A stretch of DNA of 64,000 bases from Niallia sp. FSL W8-0635 (GTDB lineage: Bacteria > Bacillota > Bacilli > Bacillales > Cytobacillaceae). Position numbers and translations under genes: made by a program. The notes beneath the pieces were generated by a model that was not told the origin of the DNA, ran no database searches, and worked only from the letters and a program-made list of their open reading frames with translations. Below are positions 17,877 to 25,633 of this stretch, piece by piece. The DNA lies in assembly GCF_038007965.1 (NCBI RefSeq), contig NZ_JBBOYD010000001.1, forward strand, positions 1,094,501 to 1,158,500, written 5' to 3'. Every line of letters begins with the position of its first letter. Within the stretch, counting starts at the first letter, position 1.

Positions 17877-18827
17877 GTGTTGGACAAAAAAGGAGTACTT
17901 CAATATGAGGTTGGGGAACAATTTGAATCTTATTTATTAATAAAGAATGCGACAAAAGCAATTGCAAGTAACGGCAAACCTTTTATGACGCTTATTTTTC
18001 AAGATAAAACGGGTGAAATTGAAGCAAAGCTTTGGGATGCTACGGATATGGATGAACAAAGCTATCGTCCTGAAACAATTGTAAGAGTTAATGGTGATAT
18101 TCAAAGCTATCGAGGAAAGCTCCAATTAAGAATTCGCCAAATTAAAGTTGCTACAGGAGAAGAAGGCATTCGATTAGCTGATTTCCTTGAAACAGCCCCA
18201 CTAACGACAGATGAGATGTTGAGTAAAATTACTCATTATATTTTCGAAATGCAAAATCCAAATATCCAGAGAATAACAAGGCATTTAGTCAAGAAGCATC
18301 AAGAGGAATTTTTGCAATTTCCTGCAGCGACTAAAAATCATCATGAATTTGTTTCTGGGTTAGCGTATCACGTTGTAAGTATGCTAGATTTGGCAAAAGC
18401 AATAGCGAATCTTTACCCAAGCTTAGATAAAGATTTACTATATGGAGGAATCATCCTTCATGACCTTGGAAAAGTCATCGAATTGTCTGGCCCAATTTCC
18501 ACTTCTTATACACTGGAAGGAAATCTACTGGGACATATTTCCATTATGATAAATGAAATAGGAAAAGCAGCTGATGAGTTAGGAATTAGAGGTGAAGAAG
18601 TGGTTATTCTTCAGCATTTAGTATTGTCTCATCATGGCAAGCCAGAATGGGGAAGCCCGAAAGCTCCGTTAATTAAAGAAGCGGAAATCTTACATTATAT
18701 CGATAACTTAGATGCAAAAATGAATATGCTTGATCGTGTTTTAGAAAGAGCAAAACCAGGTGAATTTACGGAAAGAGTTTTCCCATTAGAAAATCGATCC
18801 TTTTATAAACCGACCTTCCATAAGTAA
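17877..18827 (+). CDS. yhaM: YhaM, 3'-5' exoribonuclease
   Basis: About 316 residues. An N-terminal OB-fold nucleic-acid-binding domain (about 1-100, with [14 protein letters not shown]) is followed by an HD domain: [24 protein letters not shown] with the His-Asp pair, and [11 protein letters not shown]. YhaM degrades RNA and single-stranded DNA 3' to 5' with Mn or Co and trims the 3' ends of terminator-bearing transcripts. The start is a GTG at 17877 or a TTG three bases later; GGAG is better spaced for the TTG. Only 53 bases separate it from yhaN, so it may be co-transcribed. Confidence 0.92.
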   Translation: MLDKKGVLQYEVGEQFESYLLIKNATKAIASNGKPFMTLIFQDKTGEIEAKLWDATDMDEQSYRPETIVRVNGDIQSYRGKLQLRIRQIKVATGEEGIRLADFLETAPLTTDEMLSKITHYIFEMQNPNIQRITRHLVKKHQEEFLQFPAATKNHHEFVSGLAYHVVSMLDLAKAIANLYPSLDKDLLYGGIILHDLGKVIELSGPISTSYTLEGNLLGHISIMINEIGKAADELGIRGEEVVILQHLVLSHHGKPEWGSPKAPLIKEAEILHYIDNLDAKMNMLDRVLERAKPGEFTERVFPLENRSFYKPTFHK

Positions 18828-18868
18828 GCTTACACTTTTAAAATATAGAGATGTTTCGTTTCCTCAGG

Positions 18869-18899
18869 AAATGGTTGCTGTTGCAACCATTTTTTTTTT
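18869..18899 (+). terminator. Terminator of the yhaONM cluster
   Basis: AATGGTTGC and GCAACCATT form a stem around a 4-base loop, followed by about nine T. Confidence 0.88.
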
Positions 18900-19043
18900 G
18901 CATAGAAATAGTATAAGAATCAATAGTGATCGATTGTTAGGTATAACTAAATTATTGCGAAAACGACATAGGAGGGAATAATCTAGTTTTTCTAGCATAG
19001 GATGAAGTAAAAGAGGGCTATTACTAGAAAGGGGTAATTTTAT

Positions 19044-19238
19044 ATGCTAGGAATTCCACTATGGGTTATTTTAGTACTTGGAGGCATCGCAATTAGTGCG
19101 TTTATGGCAGTTAAAACAGGAAGAGAGGACAGAGCGGTAGAAAATGAAATTATTGAGCGGGAAGGGGAGGTTTATATGAAAAGGCTAGAGGAAGAGAAAA
19201 AGCGCAAAAATGGAGAAGAGAGAGTATATGAGCATTAA
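19044..19238 (+). CDS. yhaL: YhaL, sporulation-associated small membrane protein
   Basis: A 64-residue protein with one N-terminal membrane segment (PLWVILVLGGIAISAFMAV, about 5-23) and a charged cytoplasmic tail with the YhaL-type sequence IIEREGEVYMKRLEEEK. It matches the sporulation protein YhaL in size, layout and position right after yhaM. The role is unknown; B. subtilis yhaL is transcribed in the mother cell. Ribosome-binding site AAAGGGG. A possible sigma-E promoter (GGAATAA, 14 bases, CATAGGATG) lies about 45-75 bases upstream. In B. subtilis prsA comes next; it is absent here. Confidence 0.82.
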   Translation: MLGIPLWVILVLGGIAISAFMAVKTGREDRAVENEIIEREGEVYMKRLEEEKKRKNGEERVYEH

Positions 19239-19830
19239 GTTAATTGGGGTGATAAAATCGATTGTCTCCAATAATGGTTAGAAACCTTTTCATACACTTT
19301 ATTTTGCACAGGGGATCACATTCTACAAATTCCTTTCCTATTTAGCATTGTGTCGTGTATGGGAAATTTGTAGAGGGGGTCCTTTGTTTTTTATGATTTT
19401 CCTTCTCAAAAATGGCAGCTATCCTTTACCTTCTATGCCATTTTTAAACAAGCTACTTTCCATACACTTTATTGGTTATCCTTTGTCCTTATAAAAAAAT
19501 GGGTATCTGTCCTGTTCCGAATTTAGGGCAAATACATATGATAAATTGAGCTTGAAAAGAGCTCAAAGAATTCGCGTTAAGCAAATTCACAAGGTTGTTA
19601 CGGTTTACGTTGTAAAACATGAAAACAGAGAAGTAGTACTATCCAAAATAATATAATGAACAGTAATTTCTTTTATGGAGGATCTGATTAAGATCGATGG
19701 CTAACCAGTGACCACTAGGATTTAGTAGATACTGCTACGGAAAGAAAATTACCTACAAATAGAAATACGATGGTCCCTGGATTAGAAGGAATGAAAAAGC
19801 CGTTAAATAAAAGAAAGTAGTAAAACCGAA
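19239..19830. other. About 600 bases without a convincing gene; direct repeats and hairpins
   Basis: The gap occupies the place of prsA. It contains an 18-base direct repeat CTTTYCATACACTTTATT at 19286-19303 and 19456-19473, a stem TCTACAAATT / AATTTGTAGA at 19321-19374, a hairpin AAAAATGGCA / TGCCATTTTT at 19408-19445, and the internal GTGTATG at 19354 that could pair with either CATACAC. From about 19500 to 19652 one frame reads open and ends ...QIHKVVTVYVVKHENREVV, with no start codon. This could be a decayed gene. Confidence 0.5.
19408..19445. terminator. Hairpin, possible terminator after yhaL
   Basis: AAAAATGGCA and TGCCATTTTT form a perfect 10-bp stem around an 18-base loop. It works on either strand because of the flanking A and T runs. 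Confidence 0.5.
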
Positions 19831-19858
19831 ACACCATAGAGTAATGAAACATATGGTA
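19831..19858 (+). promoter_or_regulatory. Sigma-K-like promoter for the YjcZ-type micropeptide genes
   Basis: AC, 17 bases, then CATATGGTA: a full match to CATANNNTA. The predicted transcription start would fall just before the AAAGGAGG of the first micropeptide gene. Late mother-cell expression fits the spore-coat role of SscA/YjcZ proteins. Confidence 0.5.
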
Positions 19859-19881
19859 GCAACCTTAAAGGAGGTGTTACT

Positions 19882-19965
19882 ATGGGTAACGTTTACGGCG
19901 GAGGTTTTGCTTTAATCGTTGTATTGTTTATCTTATTAGTTATCGTTGGCGCTGCATGGCTGTAA
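19882..19965 (+). CDS. YjcZ/SscA-family sporulation micropeptide 1 (27 aa)
   Basis: A 27-residue peptide: MGNVYGGGF, a hydrophobic stretch ALIVVLFILLVIVGAAWL, stop. Glycine-rich N-terminus plus single hydrophobic helix ending in AAW-L is the layout of the YjcZ family, which includes B. subtilis SscA, a small coat-assembly protein. A near-perfect ribosome-binding site (AAAGGAGGTG) precedes the ATG. A second copy lies 94 bases downstream. The pair stands between yhaL and a membrane protein and is absent from this place in B. subtilis. Confidence 0.88.
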   Translation: MGNVYGGGFALIVVLFILLVIVGAAWL

Positions 19966-20058
19966 GCTATAAAAGCGTATAAGGGCAATCTTACTAGGAT
20001 GAGTGTCGATTTATGCGCCAAATGAACAACTGGAACGATAGAGAGAGGAGGAATCTTC

Positions 20059-20148
20059 ATGTCTGGTGGAGGAGTTTACGGTGGAGGCTTTGCTTTATTA
20101 GTAGTACTATTCATCTTATTAGTAATCATCGGAGCAGCTTGGCTATAA
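20059..20148 (+). CDS. YjcZ/SscA-family sporulation micropeptide 2 (29 aa)
   Basis: A 29-residue peptide: MSGGGVYGGGF then ALLVVLFILLVIIGAAWL. It is nearly identical to the peptide encoded just upstream in the hydrophobic part, and carries two extra residues in the glycine-rich head. AGAGGAGGAA is the ribosome-binding site. Codons differ at many synonymous positions between the two copies, so the duplication is not recent. A strong terminator follows 20 bases later, so both may be one transcript. Probable spore-coat or coat-assembly peptide, from the family. Confidence 0.88.
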   Translation: MSGGGVYGGGFALLVVLFILLVIIGAAWL

Positions 20149-20169
20149 GTTGATCTGAAGGTATATAAA

Positions 20170-20219
20170 AAGAAGCAAGTGTAATAATCGGTCATTTCGA
20201 TTATTACATTGCTTCTTTT
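20170..20219 (+). terminator. Terminator of the micropeptide genes
   Basis: AAGAAGCAAGTGTAATAATC pairs with GATTATTACATTGCTTCTT (one G-U) and ends in TTTT. A long, stable stem. Confidence 0.88.
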
Positions 20220-20263
20220 CTACATAGCACTGTTACAAGTCAGAGCCAGTTTAGTAAAAAATC

Positions 20264-20446
20264 TTAAAAAAGCATATCCATATAGGAAGAAATCAACAGA
20301 ATAGTGATAAGAACATTTATTGTTCGAAAAACTTTTGGTTGTTTTTCTTCTGGAATTTCTTTTTGTAAACATAGGGCATTTGTTAGTCTATTAATATTAT
20401 ATAAAATAAAAATAGCTAAAATAATGAAGATGGAGATGATCATCAT
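20264..20446 (-). CDS. Small two-helix membrane protein (60 aa), unknown
   Basis: I do not recognise a family. The protein opens MMIISIFIILAIFILYNINR with a hydrophobic helix, has a charged cytoplasmic-type linker (LQKEIPEEKQPKVFR, about 27-41) and a second helix TINVLITILLISSYMDM. AAGGAGGGA lies seven bases before the ATG, which supports translation. An open frame on the opposite strand is its shadow. It lies between the micropeptide genes and yhaJ, roughly where B. subtilis has yhaK, but I cannot claim homology. Confidence 0.65.
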   Translation of the reverse strand: MMIISIFIILAIFILYNINRLTNALCLQKEIPEEKQPKVFRTINVLITILLISSYMDMLF

Positions 20447-20674
20447 TGATTCCCTCCTTATCAGCAGAATTTATTGTATGATATTTACATTATCAAATAA
20501 CAGGACAAAAAGATAGTATTATCAATTATTTAAGTCGCTAAACTTAATGACTTCGTTCTGACAAGAGCTTGGATGATTTTCAAGCCTCCTTGATTCTATC
20601 GTTAAGGAAGCTTGAAGAATCAAGTATTCTAGTTATATATGATTATATGTTTGGTAAAACAATAATAGTATCCT

Positions 20675-21238
20675 TTAAGATAATTCACTTACATTATTTA
20701 CATTATTTATTAATATCTCAAACCCATCCTCGTTTTCTTCTACATAGCAGGAACGTGGAGATTTCCATAGATTTTTCATGCGAATAAAATCTGGAACACA
20801 TATGCCTGTATGATAAGCAAAAATCATTAAAAAATAATGAACATAGCTTGTGAAAAGGAAACAAGATAGAAATAATAGTCCACTAATGATGACAAAAGGA
20901 ATAATTAGTGCTAATTGAAATTGCATTTTACCGATTGGTTCCTTTACTTGAATGTGAAGAACTGGCAAAAATTGCAAATGTTTATTCCATGTTTTCTTAA
21001 TTTTATCCCCTAAATGAATCATTGGTAATAAGTGTAATAATTTGTGTAAAGGATAGATAAGCAAAATCGTTGCCATAAATAGTAAAAAGTAATCATCAGA
21101 AAGTTTGTTATGTGCAAAATAGGTTGTTATTGGTACATATAGAAATAGAAAACAACCAATCATTGTCATAGAAGACAAAATAAATAGGCGCTGCGTTCCA
21201 TATTTTTTATGGAAGTTGACAGTCTTCCAGCAGTTCAT
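20675..21238 (-). CDS. yhaJ: YhaJ, DUF3267 membrane protein
   Basis: A 187-residue integral membrane protein with about four hydrophobic segments. A metalloprotease-like HKLLHLLPM segment (about 65-73) lies in the second/third segment; DUF3267 proteins resemble site-2-protease-type membrane proteins, though the usual HExxH is not seen here. The start at 21238 has GGAGGG at the correct distance; the frame continues five codons upstream. Position between yhaL and scoC agrees with B. subtilis yhaJ. Function unknown. Confidence 0.75.
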   Translation of the reverse strand: MNCWKTVNFHKKYGTQRLFILSSMTMIGCFLFLYVPITTYFAHNKLSDDYFLLFMATILLIYPLHKLLHLLPMIHLGDKIKKTWNKHLQFLPVLHIQVKEPIGKMQFQLALIIPFVIISGLLFLSCFLFTSYVHYFLMIFAYHTGICVPDFIRMKNLWKSPRSCYVEENEDGFEILINNVNNVSELS

Positions 21239-21604
21239 GTTAATACCCTCCATAGGGAGAAATTTTTAGTTACTTTTGATAATAATTTCTTGCTTGAATA
21301 ACTAATAATTGGAAGAATATCTTTTCTTTGCCTTATTTTGCGTTTAATCAAGCAAACTTACCTTGCTACTTTACGATGAAAAGAGTAAAAAATCAATAGT
21401 CTCTTTATACAAATTTATGACATTTTTTTTATTAGTATCTTCAATAAGGGAAACATCCATCTTTTTATGTATAATTTGATTATTTGTAAAACTTATTGAA
21501 ATTTTCCGAAAAAAAGACAAGAAAGCAAGCTGCCCTCTTATCTTTTTTTACCACCGGTCTAGAATGTCCCAAACCTAGAGTCCTTTTCCCCAATTTTCAT
21601 TTCT
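21239..21604. other. 366-base gap, no gene seen
   Basis: AT-rich stretch between the yhaJ start and the end of scoC, both transcribed leftwards. It must hold the yhaJ promoter. I find no ORF with a ribosome-binding site, no strong hairpin and no recognisable operator. Confidence 0.5.
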
Positions 21605-22174
21605 CTATTTAGTAAATACGGGATCCTTTTTCTTTAAATGTCCTTCATCTTCATCCAAAATATCGTCAAGATTAGTAAAGGATTTCTCAAAAATTTCTAT
21701 AAAATCGTCTCCATAAATATGCTTTACGATTGTCATCATTTCTAACAGATCTGGAAACTTTCCGTATAGATTTCTGATTGGCAAGGAGGCAGATAATGCT
21801 GCACTGTTACTCGGATTATAATCTTCCATAATTTGAACAAATACTTCTTTTCCTTTATCTGTAAGACAAATATACGTGTTTCGCTTATCATTTTCTTTTT
21901 TCGAGAATTGCAGTAGTCCTCTTTCTTCTAATTTCTTCGAAAAATTAAATGCTGTCGAGACATGCATTACCCCAAAGTTTGCTACATCTGAAATAGATGC
22001 ACCGTTTAGCTGATAGGCAATCCAAAGTATGTGATGCTCATTAATGTTTAAATCATATGGCTTAATCCAGTTTTGCCAATCCTTCTCAATTGCCTTCCAC
22101 AATGCTTTACTAAGTTGTCCAATTCTTTGTGTAAAGAGTAAAGCCTCTTTCATTGAGATCTGACTTTCGTTCAT
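21605..22174 (-). CDS. scoC: ScoC (Hpr), MarR-family transition-state regulator
   Basis: A 189-residue winged-helix protein. The stretch [20 protein letters not shown] and the following [17 protein letters not shown] are almost invariant in ScoC/Hpr, and [18 protein letters not shown] is the recognition helix region. ScoC is a dimeric repressor of extracellular protease, sporulation and peptide-transport genes during transition phase. The start at 22174 ([13 protein letters not shown]) has AGGTGA upstream; the longer frame encodes a hydrophobic leader not seen in the family. It sits in its usual position upstream of yhaH. Confidence 0.95.
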   Translation of the reverse strand: MNESQISMKEALLFTQRIGQLSKALWKAIEKDWQNWIKPYDLNINEHHILWIAYQLNGASISDVANFGVMHVSTAFNFSKKLEERGLLQFSKKENDKRNTYICLTDKGKEVFVQIMEDYNPSNSAALSASLPIRNLYGKFPDLLEMMTIVKHIYGDDFIEIFEKSFTNLDDILDEDEGHLKKKDPVFTK

Positions 22175-22600
22175 CCACAAATCACCTACTTTTCTGTTAT
22201 CTATAAACATTATGCCAATAAAACAAAAATTAATAAAGATAAAAATTAACAAAATTTTTAGAAATAAGAATTTTTATTTATAGTAAGCGCTTTATTGTAT
22301 TATAATGAATTGTTTTAAATAAAAATTCATTATATGTCTATACATTTTTTATCAGGGAAGAGAGGGAACGATAAGTAATAAATAAAAATAGGGAATTTAT
22401 CTGTTTAAAATGAGAGAAAGTATCAAAAGAGGGACAAAATTTTAATAGCAAGAGTGAATAAAAAATTAATGATATAAAAAGGGGAGGAAAAGGACGGGAG
22501 ACAGAAGTTAGTGGGAAAAGTAGAAATAAAAATTATATGCGAATAAAGTTTTGACATCGCGGTGTTAGAAAAAGTAACATTTTGTAGTGAGTCAGGAGAA
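22175..22600. other. About 430-base gap, scoC upstream region
   Basis: Very AT-rich around 22200-22350, then a purine-rich stretch (22430-22530). No ORF with start signals. A TTGACA at 22551 has only a weak partner 18 bases on (TAACAT). The scoC promoter must lie near 22190-22300, but I cannot place it with confidence. Confidence 0.4.
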
Positions 22601-22605
22601 TATAG

Positions 22606-22647
22606 AAAAGCGGAGGATATTCATGTTAGAAATCCTCCGCTTTTCTT
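22606..22647. terminator. Bidirectional-type hairpin downstream of yhaH
   Basis: AAAAGCGGAGGAT and ATCCTCCGCTTTT form a perfect 13-bp stem. It lies about 65 bases after the yhaH stop on the minus strand and is the likely terminator for yhaH or serC-yhaH. Confidence 0.7.
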
Positions 22648-22709
22648 CAGGAATTATTCTTTACAGCTTAAATATTCCAAATGGTTGTCCTGAATCTTTG
22701 GCAAAATGA

Positions 22710-23060
22710 TTATTTTAAGTCATTTTCTAATTCGTTGATAGTTGATTGTAATTCATCTAGTTCCTGTTGAAGTAACTCTTGATGAGGTTTAACTTCTTCT
22801 TGCCATGTTTCTATGGATAGTTTAAGGTCTTTAATAAAGTCACTTAATACTGTTTTACCTTCTACTGTAACTGTTTTAACAGAATCTTTTATTTCGTTTA
22901 AGTCAATTTTTAATTCTTGAATATGTTGAAGAAAAGCTTTACCGTTATCGCTGCATACTTTTCTTACTTCTTTTCCTGAGTAAGGAGTAGTCAGTAAGGT
23001 AGTGATTCCAGCTGCAATTCCTCCAATTAAAAATCCTGATAAGAATGATTTTGCGCTCAT
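22710..23060 (-). CDS. yhaH: YhaH, YtxH-domain protein
   Basis: A 116-residue protein with the YtxH-type start SAKSFLSGFLIGGIAAGITT (hydrophobic, about 4-23) and TTPYSGKEVRK immediately after it, then a long amphipathic coiled-coil region ending ELENDLK. YtxH proteins are small stress- or sporulation-related membrane-associated proteins without a defined biochemical role. It begins 58 bases after the serC stop and has GCGAGGTG as ribosome-binding site. Position between scoC and serC matches B. subtilis yhaH; trpP (yhaG) is missing between them. Confidence 0.85.
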   Translation of the reverse strand: MSAKSFLSGFLIGGIAAGITTLLTTPYSGKEVRKVCSDNGKAFLQHIQELKIDLNEIKDSVKTVTVEGKTVLSDFIKDLKLSIETWQEEVKPHQELLQQELDELQSTINELENDLK

Positions 23061-23118
23061 TTGCTTACACCTCGCTCTTTTTCATCATTATAACGTATTC
23101 AAGTGATCATTACTATTT

Positions 23119-24231
23119 TTAAAGGGATTTCGTTTTTTGCGCATCTTTTTTCAGGTGATTATTTTGAAAGTTTTTCATAAATTTAGCTAGTTCCATCACA
23201 TGGTCGAGGGGAACCGCGTTATAAATAGAAGCACGGCAACCACCAACAGATCGATGACCATTCAGACCAACAAACCCTGCTTCTTTTGCTTCCTGTAAGA
23301 AATCTTTTGTAAGACTTTCTGACGGTAAAGTAAAGGTTACGTTCATTTTTGAACGGCTCTTTTCCTCAGCGTGACCTCGATAAAATCCGTTACTTTCATC
23401 AATAACAGTATATAGTTGCTGTGCTTTTGTGTCATTGATTGCAGCGATTCCTTCGACACCACCTTGTTGTTTTACCCATTTTAAGACAAGGGATAACAGA
23501 TAAATACCTAAAGTAGGTGGTGTATTGAATAACGAATTATTTTTTGCATGGGTATGATAACTTAACATGGTTGGTAAAGCAGGATCTTCTCTAATTAAAT
23601 CTTTACGAATAATAACGACCGTTACACCAGATGGTCCAAGATTTTTTTGGGCGCCTGCATAAATAACGCCAAATTGTGAAATGTCAATTGGTGTACTTAA
23701 TATATCGCTAGACATATCAGCAATTAAAGGTACTGATAAATTTGTCGGATAGTTCCTCCATTGAGTCCCATATATGGTGTTGTTACTAGTAATATGAAGA
23801 TAAGCAGCATCCTTTGGCAATTCTATTTGTTCTGGGGTTGGAATATATGTATAATTATCGTTTTTACTAGAAGCTGAAATTGCTGTATTACCTAGCTTTG
23901 CGGCTTCTTTGATTGCCTTTTCTGACCAAACCCCAGTCAGTGCGTAATAAGCAGTTTGATTTTTAGACAGCAAGTTCATTGGCACCATTGTAAATTGAAG
24001 GCTTGCTCCTCCTTGTAAAAAGAGAATTTCATAATTATCTGGTATGGAAAGTAGGGAAGTAAGAAGTTCTTTTGCTTCATTGTGTACGGCCTCATAGTCT
24101 TTGCTGCGATGGCTTAATTCCATTAAAGACATTCCTGTATCATTAAAATTCAACCAGTGCTCCTTTGCTTCTTGTAATACCCATTCAGGTAAAGCAGCAG
24201 GTCCTGCGTTAAAGTTATATGCTCTTTTCAT
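23119..24231 (-). CDS. serC: SerC, phosphoserine aminotransferase
   Basis: A 370-residue PLP enzyme that converts 3-phosphohydroxypyruvate and glutamate to phosphoserine and 2-oxoglutarate in serine synthesis; it also serves pyridoxine synthesis in some bacteria. Landmarks: NFNAGPAALPEWVL at the N-terminus, FLQGGASLQF, the PLP-lysine motif AGAQKNLGPSG (about 193-203) and GHRSVGGCRASIYNA at the C-terminal substrate loop. The tail is about ten residues longer than usual. A good GGAGG precedes the ATG. No serine-responsive leader was seen upstream. Confidence 0.96.
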   Translation of the reverse strand: MKRAYNFNAGPAALPEWVLQEAKEHWLNFNDTGMSLMELSHRSKDYEAVHNEAKELLTSLLSIPDNYEILFLQGGASLQFTMVPMNLLSKNQTAYYALTGVWSEKAIKEAAKLGNTAISASSKNDNYTYIPTPEQIELPKDAAYLHITSNNTIYGTQWRNYPTNLSVPLIADMSSDILSTPIDISQFGVIYAGAQKNLGPSGVTVVIIRKDLIREDPALPTMLSYHTHAKNNSLFNTPPTLGIYLLSLVLKWVKQQGGVEGIAAINDTKAQQLYTVIDESNGFYRGHAEEKSRSKMNVTFTLPSESLTKDFLQEAKEAGFVGLNGHRSVGGCRASIYNAVPLDHVMELAKFMKNFQNNHLKKDAQKTKSL

Positions 24232-24330
24232 CGTTCTTTCCTCCTAAATTAACTTTTTCAATTAGTAATGCGGTAAAGACAAAAAGATTACCCTTATACT
24301 AACAAATTCAGCTGATTTGTACAGATGAAA

Positions 24331-24375
24331 AAAACACCTTTTTGAAAAAAGTTAGAATTTTTCAAAAGGTGTTTG
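24331..24375. terminator. Long A/T-flanked hairpin between serC and hit
   Basis: AAACACCTTTTTGAAAAA and TTTTTCAAAAGGTGTTT pair along about 16 bases around a short loop. It is placed to stop transcription arriving from hit (minus strand), or to shield serC. Confidence 0.55.
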
Positions 24376-24458
24376 GGCTTTTTGTATTATTAAAAAAGTA
24401 ATTCCCCTAATTGAATAATGTTGAAAAGTTGATTCTAAAGGGGGAAGGAGTCAAACGT

Positions 24459-24560
24459 ATGAAATTGAAACTATTATCAAATAGCATTTTGGAAAAAAAG
24501 AATTTTTTTAGGAGTTTATTGTTATCTTATTTTTTCTTTGATTTTATCCGCAATTGTTGA
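24459..24560 (+). pseudogene. Short ORF with strong ribosome-binding site; possible N-terminal remnant of a sensor/regulator gene
   Basis: AAAGGGGGAAGGAG precedes ATG, and the frame encodes 33 residues beginning MKLKLLSNSILEKKNFFRS and LLLSYFFF. This resembles the first residues of membrane sensor kinases or AraC-type regulators, which often start with a charged segment, K-x-F-x-R-x-LLSY and then a membrane helix. The last 13 codons overlap the 3' end of hit on the opposite strand. It may be a truncated gene or chance. Confidence 0.3.
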
Positions 24561-24944
24561 CAATTCTTCATTGGAATACCCATCAAAGTTTGTTTTCCAA
24601 ACTGCTCCAAATCCATCCCCTTTTCCGTAACGTGGGATGAGGTGCATATGATAATGGAAAACGGATTGCCCTGCTTTTTCCCCATTATTATTGAGTAGGT
24701 TTAAACCAATGGGTTCATATGCTTCTTTAATCGCTGATGCAATATGGGGCACTACTTCAAACAGATTGCTCGCAATTTCAGGTGTTAATTCATAAATATC
24801 TTTAGCGTGGTTTTTAGGTATTACTAGTGTATGTCCTTTTGTAACCTGGCTAATATCCAAAAATGCCATCACATGTTCATTTTCAAACACCTTTTTAGAT
24901 GGTATTTCCCCAGCTATTATTTTGCAAAAAATGCAGTCACTCAT
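24522..24944 (-). CDS. hit: Hit, HIT-family nucleotide hydrolase
   Basis: A 140-residue HIT protein of the Hint/protein kinase C-interacting branch. The N-terminal MSDCIFCKIIAGEIP contains the zinc-type Cys pair; the catalytic histidine triad is SVFHYHMHLIPR near residue 98-109. It hydrolyses adenosine phosphoramidate-type substrates in vitro. The start at 24944 follows GGAAGG; six codons upstream in frame lack a better site. Usual position next to ecsA, transcribed divergently from it. Confidence 0.95.
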   Translation of the reverse strand: MSDCIFCKIIAGEIPSKKVFENEHVMAFLDISQVTKGHTLVIPKNHAKDIYELTPEIASNLFEVVPHIASAIKEAYEPIGLNLLNNNGEKAGQSVFHYHMHLIPRYGKGDGFGAVWKTNFDGYSNEELSTIADKIKEKIR

Positions 24945-25008
24945 AAATAAACCTTCCTTCATTATGTATTACCAATATTTTAACACAGGAGCTATTTTAA
25001 TGAACAGG

Positions 25009-25126
25009 AAAGAGGGTGCCTTGTAAAGGTTCTCTTATATGCATTATCCATATGAGAAGTTTAAGTAAACTCCTTTACATGGAAATTCATAATAAGAACA
25101 CCTTTTAAGGACACCCTCTTTTTGAA
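25009..25126. other. Structured inverted-repeat element with several internal stems
   Basis: Outer arms AAAGAGGGTG and CACCCTCTTTTT enclose about 95 bases. Inside, GTAAAGG pairs with CCTTTAC, TTCTC..ATATG pairs with CATATGAGAA, and GTTTAAGTAAAC is a small hairpin. The whole could fold as a multibranched RNA ending in a T run on the plus strand. It may be a structured repeat or an RNA element; no coding potential. Confidence 0.55.
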
Positions 25127-25163
25127 GGAGAGAACTTCAATCATGTTTTAGGGTTCTTCTCTT

Positions 25164-25560
25164 TGATAAACACCTCATTTAATAATGAATTGTTATACTT
25201 TATGAGAAAAATCGATCATTGTTCAAACGAACCATCCCCTTAAATGTCTTTATATGTTTATCAACGTATAAAGAATGGATGACAGTCTGCGACAAACACC
25301 TCATTTCAAAGTGGAAATGATTAATTAGGCTGCTTACGTAATGAAGCAACTTGGTGTTACTGATCTCATGTTAAACCTGCTTGTGCAAGGCAAACATCCC
25401 CTTTTAAAACGAATGGAAGTTTATTTTAAAAGATCTGTATAGAATCTTTTGCAAACACCTCATTTAATATTGGAGTTTATACTGCAATATTTCTTTGGTG
25501 CTCCCCTTCAATAAATAGAATGTCCTGATTGAGAAATTTATATACAAAAGAAATTAAATT
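25164..25560 (+). repeat. Three tandem C-rich motif plus stem-loop modules (candidate regulatory RNA array)
   Basis: AAACACCTCATTT occurs at 25168-25180, 25294-25306 and 25453-25465. Each copy is followed by a small stem-loop (e.g. CATTTC/GAAATG, AATATTG/CAATATT) and then a second C-rich motif: CATCCCCTT at 25233 and 25395, CTCCCCTTC at 25501. A second stem-loop (CTTTATA/TATAAAG; CTTTTAAAA/TTTTAAAAG) follows in the first two copies. No ORF uses either strand. C-rich single-stranded motifs are the seed regions of anti-Shine-Dalgarno small RNAs in Firmicutes. Confidence 0.5.
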
Positions 25561-25633
25561 TTTCCGCGCAATCATTTTTATTTAATCGAGAATGTTGTTA
25601 AACTATAGATAATACATATTGGAGGTACAAAAT

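Noticed and set aside
20304..20516. Plus-strand ORF opposite the small membrane protein at 20264-20446
   Set aside because: No ribosome-binding site and no protein-like pattern; the opposite strand has a clear AAGGAGGGA and two-helix layout.
22551..22580. Sigma-A promoter starting with TTGACA on the plus strand
   Set aside because: The -10 partner TAACAT is weak and no gene or plausible transcript follows except a terminator hairpin.
25168..25509. Small genes on the minus strand using the repeated AAATGAGGTGTTT as ribosome-binding sites
   Set aside because: No start codon at proper distance opens a frame of useful length in any of the three copies.
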